Part shown: in pieces, positions 1 to 7,050 of the stretch | Position numbering within the stretch: the first letter of the stretch is position 1 | Layout of the letters: the number at the start of each line of letters is the position of its first letter | NCBI GenBank assembly: GCA_964586285.1 | Contig: CAZPHU010000142.1 | Span: forward strand, 1 to 8,453 | Origin: CAZPHU01 sp964586285 | Lineage (GTDB): Bacteria; Fibrobacterota; Chitinivibrionia; Chitinivibrionales; CAYFVL01 | Direction of reading: 5' to 3' | DNA length: 8,453 nucleotides | Translations under genes and position numbers: made by a program | The notes under the pieces: generated by a model | Databases searched by the model: none | What the model was told of the DNA's origin: nothing | What the model saw: the letters and a program-made list of their open reading frames with translations, nothing else

Positions 1-993
1 CAAGGCGATCGCCTTTGCCGCCATAACATGGGGTAGCGGACCACCGATCACCAATGGGCAACCTTTGTCTACATGATCGGCAAATTCCCTGGTCGACAGC
101 ACCATACCACCACGAGGCCCGCGAAGGGTCTTGTGAGTGGTTGTGGTTACTACGTGCGCATGATGCATCGGATTGAAATCTTCCTTAAATACTCCCCCGG
201 CAACAAGCCCGGCAAAATGCGCCATATCTACCATAAGCACGGCACCGATTGAGTCCGCTATTTCCCGCATACGTTTGAAATTAATGGCGCGGGGATATGC
301 GCTGTATCCGGCCAAAAGTATTAAGGGTTTAATCTCTTTCGCCTGTTTTTCGATAGCATCATAGTTTAGAAGCCCGGTCTCTTTATCTACTCCATAAGTA
401 TATGCATCAAACATCTGCGCCGATACATTATGACGGTAACCGTGAGTAAGATGGCCCCCGGAGTAATAATCCATGCCTAAAAGACGCTGATTGCCAATCT
501 TTTTGCGAAGCTCGTTCCAGTCCTGCTGAGAGAGTTTGGAAGGATTAGTCTGGCCGATCTGCTCCAGTGCGGGCGTTTCAACCCGTGCACTGAGAATCGC
601 CCAATATGCAATCAGATTGGCATCGGCTCCACTGTGAGGCTGAACATAGGCGTGATCACATCCAAACAAAAGGCACGCCTGCTCGCAGGCATAAGCCTCG
701 ATTTCGTCCACATTGCCGCACCCCGCATAAAACCGATGCATCGGAAAACCTTCGGCATATTTGTCTGTAAGAAGGTTTCCCATGGCAAGTTGGGTAGGCA
801 GCGAGCAGTAATTTTCGCTGGCAATAAGCTTAAGATTCGACCGCTGATCCTCAAGCTCCTTCACTATCAACCTGGCAATGCCCGGGGCAACGGTTGCCAC
901 CGCGCTGAGATTGGCCAAATACGCGATGTTTTCGGTATTGATCTGGTCGGCTGAAGTCTGAGAAAGATACTCTTTCAGGACGGATAAACTCAT
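1..993 (-). CDS. glyA: Serine hydroxymethyltransferase, long chlamydial/spirochaete-type form (3' end outside window)
   Basis: PLP enzyme of the cytoplasm that converts serine plus tetrahydrofolate to glycine plus 5,10-methylene-THF, feeding one-carbon metabolism. I translated 331 uninterrupted residues from the ATG at 993 to the left edge; the C-terminal part is missing. Family landmarks are all present: SENY (79-82), DKYAEGFP (97-104), QPHSGADAN in the cofactor region, SGGHLTHG (178-185), DMAH (256-259), and the PLP-lysine motif TTTTHKTLRGPRGG with Lys288. Compared with the E. coli-type enzyme there is an extra segment at about residues 134-170, between the NLIAYWAIL stretch and LGMDYYSGGHLTHG. 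The same kind of insertion is known from Chlamydia and Treponema GlyA, so this belongs to that subtype. The start is well supported by AAAGGAGG (1000-1007) six bases upstream. Divergent from the protease gene. Function is very secure; taxonomic meaning is inferred. Confidence 0.97.
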   Translation of the reverse strand, partial: MSLSVLKEYLSQTSADQINTENIAYLANLSAVATVAPGIARLIVKELEDQRSNLKLIASENYCSLPTQLAMGNLLTDKYAEGFPMHRFYAGCGNVDEIEAYACEQACLLFGCDHAYVQPHSGADANLIAYWAILSARVETPALEQIGQTNPSKLSQQDWNELRKKIGNQRLLGMDYYSGGHLTHGYRHNVSAQMFDAYTYGVDKETGLLNYDAIEKQAKEIKPLILLAGYSAYPRAINFKRMREIADSIGAVLMVDMAHFAGLVAGGVFKEDFNPMHHAHVVTTTTHKTLRGPRGGMVLSTREFADHVDKGCPLVIGGPLPHVMAAKAIAL

Positions 994-999
994 AAAGCG

Positions 1000-1007
1000 C
1001 CTCCTTT
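1000..1007 (-). promoter_or_regulatory. Strong ribosome binding site of glyA
   Basis: On the minus strand this reads AAAGGAGG, a near-perfect Shine-Dalgarno, six bases before the ATG at 993. It fixes the glyA start. No convincing -35/-10 pair and no glycine or THF riboswitch pattern was found upstream. Confidence 0.85.
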
Positions 1008-1411
1008 AACGGCTGTTGGTAACTCAACCTGCCCAGGCGCGCGACAGATTGGAACAACTTCCTGGTGGTTAAATCCACCTCTGCGCCAGTCGTTTCTCGG
1101 GAGTGGTAAGTGGTATAAAATAATTGACGCCCAATCGTGTTGCGAAAGAACGGAGACTGATTCAGGAAAATATGGCCGTTGTGAACGCAGCATCGACCAT
1201 ACTCTTGTAGTAGCCGATTTCATTGCAAACGGCGGTGATCGGTAACGTTTTCATAAGAATTTCACCAGACTGCCGGCAACCTGTCAGCAGGCCGTATACA
1301 GATACATTCAGCAGGAACTTAACCGGCAAATCAGTCCGGAAATAAAAAAAACAATACGCTCTTTTGTCAGGCGATTATTCTTAAAGACCTCTATCCATTG
1401 CAGTCTAAAAT

Positions 1412-1439
1412 TTGTACTTAAATCGAACCGAATTATAAT
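1412..1439 (+). promoter_or_regulatory. Sigma70-like promoter for the protease gene
   Basis: TTGTAC (1412-1417) and a perfect TATAAT (1434-1439) are separated by 16 bases. Transcription would start near 1446-1448, upstream of the protease. A second TATAAT occurs at 1458-1463 but lacks a matching -35. The -10 box is flanked by a near-identical 11-base direct repeat (ATCGAACCGAA at 1422-1432, ATCGAGCCGAA at 1438-1448), which could be a regulator site or chance. Confidence 0.5.
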
Positions 1440-1550
1440 CGAGCCGAAAACGTAGTATATAATGCAATCCGGTTACTATTGAGTTATATTCCAGAGAAGA
1501 AAAAACATCTCTGCTACAGGTTGTCACGTTTTCAAAGGCACGACGCTGGT

Positions 1551-2453
1551 TTGATTAAATACGCTTTGCTTAAAATCCTTGCAATTTATATTCTTGCGTT
1601 CAGCATCACCCCGGCGGCGCAAAAAAGCGATTTATTTTCGGTTGAGGGCTTTGTTCCGCAAGGCGTATCCCCGGCTTACATTGCATACGAATATGGGAAG
1701 ATATATGAAAAGCTGGCACCCGGACAAAAACCGTCGCGCTCACCTTTGTACGTAATATATTTCAGCAAACGTGCTATGCCCCAAAGTGCCTTTTGGTTGC
1801 CCGAGTGGGGCGGGGGAGGGGCTATAGGAGCCGATACGATCGTGGTTGCGGTCGATGCCCGGCCTCTGCTGGAACAGGATCTTCGTGTTACCACCGTTCA
1901 CGAACTCGTACACATCGTAATAAAACGTATAGCTCCGGGGGCGCGTATACCCAGGTGGTTTCATGAGGGAACCGCACTCTTGTTATCGGGAGATATCACC
2001 TGGTCGGAGCAGGTATCATTGTCGCAGGCTCTTTTTGGAGGAGCGCTGCTTGCGATGGACTCAATCGATCAGGTCAACAGTTTCGGTCCGCTAAAGGCTC
2101 GCCTGGCTTACGCCCAAAGTCGACAGGGGGTAAAGATACTGGTCGATACCTACGGTATCGGTGTTCTTCCGGAAATCCTTGAAGCCGCGGACAGCAGCGG
2201 CTCGTTTTCATCCGCACTTTACTCCGTTTTGGGTTTGACCGACGAAGAGCTTGAGACGATGATTCACGCTGAGATACGTAAACGGTTTAATCTCGTTCTC
2301 TGGCTCGTAGACAGTTATTTTCTCTGGATTGGAATAGTTTTGTTGTTTCTGATCGGTTTTATCGTCACCCGCATCCGAAACAGGAAGAAATCAATGCTTA
2401 TGGAGCGGGAAGAGTCGCTTTCTGAGCAGGATCTGACTCCCGAAAATCAATGA
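1551..2453 (+). CDS. Secreted, membrane-anchored zincin metalloprotease (peptidase-MA-like)
   Basis: Predicted zinc metallopeptidase facing the periplasm or cell surface. Numbering from the TTG at 1551 (300 residues): signal peptide at about 1-23 (hydrophobic core ALLKILAIYILAF, then TPAAQ); HELVH at 117-121, the HExxH zinc motif with catalytic Glu118; then WFHEG at 136-140, whose Glu139 fits the third zinc ligand of gluzincins. This HExxH-(17)-HEG layout matches the peptidase MA-like family. A strong transmembrane helix (about 248-273) is followed by RIRNRKK and a charged tail, indicating an anchored C-terminus with a cytoplasmic end. Start choice: the frame also opens at TTG 1479, but that would put about 24 mostly polar residues before the signal peptide and has no ribosome site; 1551 has a weak AAAGG (1534-1538, 12 bases away). 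No ATG fits. Substrate unknown. Protease fold likely; exact family moderately sure. Confidence 0.8.
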   Translation: MIKYALLKILAIYILAFSITPAAQKSDLFSVEGFVPQGVSPAYIAYEYGKIYEKLAPGQKPSRSPLYVIYFSKRAMPQSAFWLPEWGGGGAIGADTIVVAVDARPLLEQDLRVTTVHELVHIVIKRIAPGARIPRWFHEGTALLLSGDITWSEQVSLSQALFGGALLAMDSIDQVNSFGPLKARLAYAQSRQGVKILVDTYGIGVLPEILEAADSSGSFSSALYSVLGLTDEELETMIHAEIRKRFNLVLWLVDSYFLWIGIVLLFLIGFIVTRIRNRKKSMLMEREESLSEQDLTPENQ

Positions 2454-2501
2454 AAGCACATTGCTTGGCATTCAACGGGGAGAATATCATGTATTCAAAG
2501 G

Positions 2502-2894
2502 TTAATAGCGTATATGTTTGTTGTGAAGTCTAATAGCTTCCTCTAGCCTTCTGCGCTGTACTGCCCCAGAAACTGTGGCGGGAATTGAGATCGGAAAGGT
2601 TATAAAATATGCTAACGGTCTCTCTGCTTGTAGATACACCGGTATTATGGCAGCCGAAAGGCCCAGTACAATACCGAGACCCACAAATTTTGCTCTGAGG
2701 TGTCTGTTATATTCATCGTGCGAATCCTCATATGATTTAAGCATACGCCGCACTTCCCTGAAACTAACGCGTTTATCCAGAACATAATATTGGGTGCTTA
2801 ATCCGCTTTGACGTACTTCTATCGGCAGGCCAATATCATCGGCTGGGCAAATAATCGCGCAGAAGAAAATGAAAACAAATACTAATCGAATCAT
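2502..2894 (-). CDS. Small exported/membrane protein of unknown function
   Basis: Not recognised. The 130-residue product begins with a clear hydrophobic signal or anchor (MIRLVFVFIFFCAIICPA, cleavage plausible near residue 18). A polar, charged middle follows (about 40-70; RRMLKSYEDSHDEYNRHLR looks helical), then two adjacent hydrophobic stretches (about 70-88 and 93-112) and a basic tail (RRRLEEAIRLHNKH). It is probably an inner-membrane protein with two helices and a periplasmic N-terminal segment. Cys16 lacks a proper lipobox (AIIC), so lipidation is unlikely. The start is supported by GAAAGGT (2901-2907) upstream of the ATG. The gene converges on the protease with only 48 bases between stop codons and no obvious terminator. 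Coding status is credible from the signal peptide, ribosome site and patterned hydrophobicity; function is open. Confidence 0.65.
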   Translation of the reverse strand: MIRLVFVFIFFCAIICPADDIGLPIEVRQSGLSTQYYVLDKRVSFREVRRMLKSYEDSHDEYNRHLRAKFVGLGIVLGLSAAIIPVYLQAERPLAYFITFPISIPATVSGAVQRRRLEEAIRLHNKHIRY

Positions 2895-3573
2895 GAGAAA
2901 ACCTTTCGGACATTTTGAGTGAACTTGAATCTAATACTAAAATCAATAGAGCGGTATCTGATTATCGTAAACAGTGGATTAACGATTTGCGGCGGCCATG
3001 GATAAGAATGCCGCAAAGGAAAAATATGACAGCAAGTGAAAGGGAGTATGTAAAAATAGTAAAAAACCAAGAAAGCTTAACGTTCCCAAATACCTTGTAT
3101 CGGCCAGGGGAGATTTCACTTTTTGTACATCCCTTTTTAGAAATGAAAGCAGAGATAATAGCGAAAGACAGGCCAGGTTTGAAAGAGAATAGAGTTGCGA
3201 GTACTGATCCGATCCGCGAAAAGCGGTAAAAGCAAGAAAGCCCAAAAATCCCAGAAAGCCTAAAAACCTGCTGTCATGTACTTTATCCATTCTCTTATCC
3301 TTATCTGCATAATGATTAAGCCTTCGTATCGAATATAAGCCGGTGTGTGTCATGATCTCAAATGTAGAGCACTGGTTTTGATGCCCGAGAACCTCCTGAC
3401 AAACCACTCACTTGCTTTGAAAACGAATGCTTAGTCAATGATCTCTTGTAAACCCTTGTCTTCCCGTAATCTAATTCATTCATTGTCATTGTATTGCCGA
3501 GATGTTGATCTGGTATATGATGTGGTTATATTGTTGTTTTCTTTACGCCTCGCAAACGTCTCTTCTTCGTACT
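2895..3573. other. Intergenic region with degenerate low-complexity repeats
   Basis: About 680 bases between the small membrane protein and the end of the lipoprotein gene. Long open frames exist on both strands (2915-3229 plus, TTG start; 2979-3407 minus) but overlap each other. The minus one is largely Phe/Leu/Gly-rich (FLGFLGFLGFLAF), a composition produced by an A-rich degenerate repeat rather than by protein selection. The other plus-strand frame across the repeat reads RKPKNPRKPKN but is broken by stops. No promoter, RNA gene or terminator with a stable stem was identified. This may be an eroded repeat element. Confidence 0.5.
3235..3270 (+). repeat. Two-copy degenerate 18-bp tandem repeat
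   Basis: AGAAAGCCCAAAAATCCC (3235-3252) is directly followed by AGAAAGCCTAAAAACCTG (3253-3270), 14 of 18 positions identical. Similar A-rich text precedes it (AAAGCGGTAAAAGCAAG) and a related patch lies near 3062-3076. The repeat explains the Lys/Pro-rich and Phe/Leu/Gly-rich false translations on the two strands. Confidence 0.6.
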
Positions 3574-6564
3574 TTAAGGGACAGCAGCAATGGCTATCGA
3601 GTACTTGGTGATACCGGAATTGCTCCAGAAGATCGTTGGCTCGTATTTGAGGTCAACAGTGGCATCTGCATCTATAGTGAACTGCAGGCTGTCTGTGCCG
3701 TGGCTTAACTCACTGGCCCCAACATAGGCGGTAATGTTTGCCTCATCGTATCGGTCGTGGCTTGCATTTATCAGTTCTGTGGTTACGCAATAGGTGCCCG
3801 CTAGGAGATCGATAGAATACCAGTCAATATCCTCGTCATCGATGAAGTGTTTGTAGAGTGTGTCACTGTTTTCGACCATTGACGCGGGAAGAACAACCGC
3901 ATTCAGTCTGGAGTCATTAGGTTCCACATCGTCCATTACTTTGAGTGTATACTCACCACAGCCCGATGAAACCGAGAAATTTACCATCGCTTCAGTTGCA
4001 TTGGTATTGGTAATTTCCTTGAGAAAAAATGTGTCCCGACTGGTTGATGAAAACGCCGCTTCCTCGGATTGTATAATGAGCGTGGTTTGAGGCGGGAGCA
4101 CTATACCGTACCAATCGACATCCGACTCAACCTTAATATCAAATGAACCATTAACAAGGGTCTTGTACAATGTTCCTGTGATCGAAACGCCCTCGAGAAA
4201 TGAGGCGGGAAGAATCGATGCTGAGTCTTTGCTGTTATTCGGTTCATACGAATCGGCATCAACACCGTTGATAGTGAAAAAGGGACTTGTGGAATGGATG
4301 CTCGAATCTTCGTAGGCCGACACTTTAAAGTAGTAGTCATTGCCGGCCAGATGTCCCTCGGGAATCACAATTTTTTCGCCGACAGTATCGTAACGCTCGT
4401 ATGTCTCCATACGAACCAGTTGCTTATCACCCTTGCAGAGAAAGACCTGCACGCCTCTGCTCAACAGGTGTGTGTTCTCAATCGAGTGGACCAGTGTATC
4501 CCCGGCTTTGTACTCCGCTCCCTCCTTTGGTTTCGAAAAGATAAGCAGGGAGTCGTTTGAAAAGCGCTTTACCTTAAGTGTGTAGTTTCCGCCTTTGTCG
4601 GCCGATGCGGCGTAAATCTTGACAAACACATCACCGGCAGAGTTGTAGATCACCTGCTCTCCGCCATGGTAGCCCATATCCCAGCCCGGTACATCGAGGT
4701 CGACATCAACCTCACTCAAACTGTCTTTGGAGATTACCGACAGTGAGTAGCGGTGCTTTTTATCCACAGGAAACTTAAACCAGTCGATATCGCCGTACAG
4801 CAGTGTTCCATCCACAGGAGTGTTGAACCGGGTAAGCACTTTTGCACTGGTCGAGTCGTCGTTGGGTTCGTTGATATCATCGTTTACCATGGTCGAGACA
4901 ACGGTAAACGATTCGGTGAATGTAGAGTCGGGGTAGGGACCATCGAGAGCCTTAATTTTTATCCGATATTCACCACCGGCAAGGCTGTAAGGTATCACCC
5001 AGTCTATGTCGCTGTCTTCCTCAATAATTGCAGCGATCCTGGTTTCACCACAGTAGAGTTCAAAGCTGAAGTCAAACACGAAGTGCTCGGCGTGGTCGGC
5101 ATCCAACGAGATAGTGTCCCCGACTCGGTATTCCGATTTAAGAGGCAGCGTATCAAGGATTATTCCCGTCTGTTTTTCGACAGCCTCCGCCGAAACGGTA
5201 TACTCAATGTCTGTAATCACCGCCCGGTCGTGTCTCCACAGGAAGAGGCCGATCGTATCCGGCGTGGGGTATTCCAGTAAGAAGCTGTAGCCTGTCGGCG
5301 TTTTGGTGGGGCGGATATCGTTGTAAACATGTATATTTTTACCCTGCACTAGCGCGGTGTATGCGGTGATTGAGTCCGGAGTGATAATCGATATTCGTGT
5401 ATCGCGGAACTTGACAGTGGGAATTTTGATGTAATCCGTATCACTTGCTGTAAGCGTGCGCAGCTGGCTTTCACCCGCGAGAAGATTCTTTGCATCTCTC
5501 ATATTGTCGTCGTCTTCGTAAATATCCTCGACAGATGTTCCGATAACCGAAAAGACCGCCGAGGTAAGCTCATCAGTGCCGCCCCTGGGTTTAAAACCAA
5601 AGTAATATGATCCCGAAGTCGTGTATTTGGGTATGACATAAGAGACTGCTTTTCCATCGAATGTCTCCACCAGAACCAGGTACGATGATTCATCACGGTA
5701 GAGATAGATGGAGCCCTCGAGGCTGCTTTTTACGATTACATTTATGGTGTCACCCTCGTTGTAGGTTTTTTCTTCCAGATCGGCTTCAAGCGTTCCCAGA
5801 GATTGATCCCGAAGGTCGCGAAGTGTAACGTAGTAGTTGTGTTCATTGCTTGACGGCCCGGATATTACGATGCCGTGGGGAATATTCTTTGTGACGCGAA
5901 CAAAGAGGGTATCTGTTATCCCTGAGATAGTTTTGGTAAACATCGTGGTTCCCCGGTAATTTTCCAGAGCAGTCCCTGCTCTCAACTCCGATGCCCAGTA
6001 GCTGTAAAAAACCGTTCCATAGTATGTGTCAATCGTTAGTTCGAAGCTGTCGGTTGCATTCACAGGAACGGCAAACCAGTCGTCGTCGGAAAGGCTGATG
6101 CTGTGGAGCTGATTGTCGCTGACCTTTACAAGTGTCGCGGCTTTACGTGTATCGTTGGGTTCGTATTTGTTGTTTGTGTTACTGTTTTCGACGGTTATTG
6201 AAAAGAGACCGCTGGATGCAATAATGTCCCTGTTAGTTGCATAGTATATTCGCACCGAATAGGTGGAGTCGGAGACTGTTACGTCGGAGAGAGCCTGATC
6301 AAAGGAGAAGCCGTCCTGGGTTGAAATAAGGGTAAGCTTGGTGATAACCGTGTTGTCGTGAAGCAGTTCAAATATTACCTCTGAGGATTCGGTTATATCG
6401 CTCATCCACTCAACCGGAAGCTTCTCCGATGTACCATAGGTATCACCCTCTTGCGGTGATACAAGCTCGAGACTGTAAGCAGGTAAATCGTGCCCAACAG
6501 GATCTGTGTCGCTATTACAGGACACCAGAATCAGAAACACGGCAGTAAAGAGGGCATATCGCAA
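3574..6564 (-). CDS. Large multidomain lipoprotein with alternating Ig-like (Kre9/KNH-like) and PPC-like modules
   Basis: Surface or periplasmic lipoprotein of 996 residues, probably structural or binding, since no catalytic motif is visible. Numbering from the TTG at 6564: lipoprotein signal MRYALFTAVFLILVSC with Cys16 as the lipidated residue. Ig-like modules with a 'P.EG..Y..GDT..V' opening and a 'G.Y.....' ending lie at about 30-125, 256-341, 468-556 and 673-765. PPC-like modules, each with an EPND-type opening and a later DxDW/Y motif, lie at about 134-248 (YEPND, DDDWF), 348-458 (YEDDD, DTDY), 565-666 (NEPNDD, DIDWF), 773-877 (YEPNN, DVDWY) and 880-994 (VEPND, DIDWY). The frame also extends upstream to an ATG at 6600, but GAAGGAG (6573-6579) sits eight bases before the TTG, and that start gives a compact signal. 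No protease domain is attached, although PPC domains often accompany secreted peptidases. Monocistronic. Family assignments come from motif reading. Confidence 0.88.
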   Translation of the reverse strand: MRYALFTAVFLILVSCNSDTDPVGHDLPAYSLELVSPQEGDTYGTSEKLPVEWMSDITESSEVIFELLHDNTVITKLTLISTQDGFSFDQALSDVTVSDSTYSVRIYYATNRDIIASSGLFSITVENSNTNNKYEPNDTRKAATLVKVSDNQLHSISLSDDDWFAVPVNATDSFELTIDTYYGTVFYSYWASELRAGTALENYRGTTMFTKTISGITDTLFVRVTKNIPHGIVISGPSSNEHNYYVTLRDLRDQSLGTLEADLEEKTYNEGDTINVIVKSSLEGSIYLYRDESSYLVLVETFDGKAVSYVIPKYTTSGSYYFGFKPRGGTDELTSAVFSVIGTSVEDIYEDDDNMRDAKNLLAGESQLRTLTASDTDYIKIPTVKFRDTRISIITPDSITAYTALVQGKNIHVYNDIRPTKTPTGYSFLLEYPTPDTIGLFLWRHDRAVITDIEYTVSAEAVEKQTGIILDTLPLKSEYRVGDTISLDADHAEHFVFDFSFELYCGETRIAAIIEEDSDIDWVIPYSLAGGEYRIKIKALDGPYPDSTFTESFTVVSTMVNDDINEPNDDSTSAKVLTRFNTPVDGTLLYGDIDWFKFPVDKKHRYSLSVISKDSLSEVDVDLDVPGWDMGYHGGEQVIYNSAGDVFVKIYAASADKGGNYTLKVKRFSNDSLLIFSKPKEGAEYKAGDTLVHSIENTHLLSRGVQVFLCKGDKQLVRMETYERYDTVGEKIVIPEGHLAGNDYYFKVSAYEDSSIHSTSPFFTINGVDADSYEPNNSKDSASILPASFLEGVSITGTLYKTLVNGSFDIKVESDVDWYGIVLPPQTTLIIQSEEAAFSSTSRDTFFLKEITNTNATEAMVNFSVSSGCGEYTLKVMDDVEPNDSRLNAVVLPASMVENSDTLYKHFIDDEDIDWYSIDLLAGTYCVTTELINASHDRYDEANITAYVGASELSHGTDSLQFTIDADATVDLKYEPTIFWSNSGITKYSIAIAAVP

Positions 6565-6572
6565 CAGAGTTA

Positions 6573-6579
6573 CTCCTTC
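6573..6579 (-). promoter_or_regulatory. Ribosome binding site that selects a TTG start for the lipoprotein
   Basis: Reads GAAGGAG on the minus strand, eight bases before TTG (6562-6564). The in-frame ATG at 6598-6600 has no comparable site upstream and would add 12 residues (MEFAVPVEGVTL) ahead of a textbook lipoprotein signal. The TTG start is therefore preferred. Confidence 0.8.
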
Positions 6580-6899
6580 GACCGGGACGGCAAATTCCAT
6601 GATTTTAGTGATGGATACAAATATACGATAGTGTCCACGTGATAAAATAGTTTTGTTGGTGTGTCTACTAAATCTGGAGCAACTCCCAGTTTGATGATTA
6701 CAACTTTGTCGCCGGACAAGAAGCCTCTATTTCTATATAGAACTCATCATCGGGCCAATTTGCCTCTAATCGAGTACCCAATTTATACTTAAAAGAGCGT
6801 CACCTTAAACCTTGCTGCCTTTTTTTTTCGTCACCCGATCACGACCAGTGGAAATGTTGAAGCAGGTGGGGCAGTTCATCCGGCGGCGTTTCTCACGAC

Positions 6900-6954
6900 A
6901 GAGTCGAGAGTCGAGTGAGAATAGTTTTGAACTCATCTCTCTTCTCTCGACTCT
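6900..6954. repeat. 11-bp perfect inverted repeat (possible hairpin or mobile palindrome)
   Basis: AGAGTCGAGAG (6900-6910) is the exact reverse complement of CTCTCGACTCT (6944-6954), with 33 bases between. The left arm continues into a second copy of GTCGAG (6910-6915), so the element also has internal direct repetition. There is no T-run directly after either arm, so it does not look like a simple terminator. Confidence 0.6.
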
Positions 6955-6977
6955 TAACATGTTTTTTGACTCTGATT

Positions 6978-7050
6978 CTTATTTCCCAAGCACTGCTTCG
7001 AGGTCTTCTTCCGAGGTGGTTACCGGTTTATAGATTGAGCGCTCAAAAAA
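6978..7050 (-). pseudogene. Possible decayed C-terminus of an unidentified protein
   Basis: On the minus strand, read downward from about 7050, one frame gives IPRFFERSIYKPVTTSEED and then LEAVLGK followed by a TAA at 6978-6980. This looks like the C-terminal tail of a real protein. The same frame has a TGA just upstream. Another minus-strand frame before it reads LELIEHPAGEFQDF and closes nearby, as expected if a frameshift joined the two. I do not recognise the protein and no upstream body is visible. This could be chance; the evidence is protein-like composition only. Confidence 0.25.
7035..7046. repeat. Perfect 12-bp palindrome upstream of the PepSY-like gene
   Basis: TTGAGCGCTCAA followed by further A residues, about 190 bases before the start at 7234. 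A dyad like this could bind a dimeric regulator. Without a loop it is not a terminator. No regulator gene is in the window. Confidence 0.3.

Larger units (their letters stand above)
994..1550. other. Divergent intergenic region between glyA and the protease gene
   Basis: About 450-550 bases, depending on which protease start is used, with no credible protein gene. It contains the glyA ribosome binding site, a short hairpin (GGTGG, 1064-1068, pairing with CCACC, 1075-1079, six-base loop) within the probable glyA leader, and a good rightward promoter near 1412-1439. A 30-codon minus-strand reading frame at 1162-1254 with a GGTGA-type ribosome site is the only small ORF that looked at all plausible, and I do not call it. 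Nothing else recognisable is seen. Confidence 0.6.

Noticed and set aside
990..1223. 77-codon minus-strand frame overlapping the glyA start
   Set aside because: Overlaps the glyA leader and start in another frame, with no ribosome site and no domain.
1162..1254. 30-codon minus-strand ORF with a GGTGA ribosome-like site upstream of glyA
   Set aside because: Too short and unrecognised. The frame ends well before glyA, and nothing suggests a leader peptide function.
994..1260. Glycine or THF riboswitch ahead of glyA
   Set aside because: The conserved core patterns of these riboswitches were not seen; only a five-pair hairpin is present.
2915..3229. 104-codon plus-strand reading frame with TTG start
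   Set aside because: No ribosome site, no recognisable motif, it overlaps another long frame, and it runs up to the degenerate repeat. More likely non-coding.
2979..3407. 142-codon minus-strand frame rich in FLG/LSL
   Set aside because: The low-complexity composition comes from the A-rich repeat on the other strand. No ribosome site was found; treated as a repeat artefact.
4753..5280. 175-codon plus-strand frame inside the lipoprotein gene
   Set aside because: Antisense shadow of a strongly supported coding region; no signal of its own.
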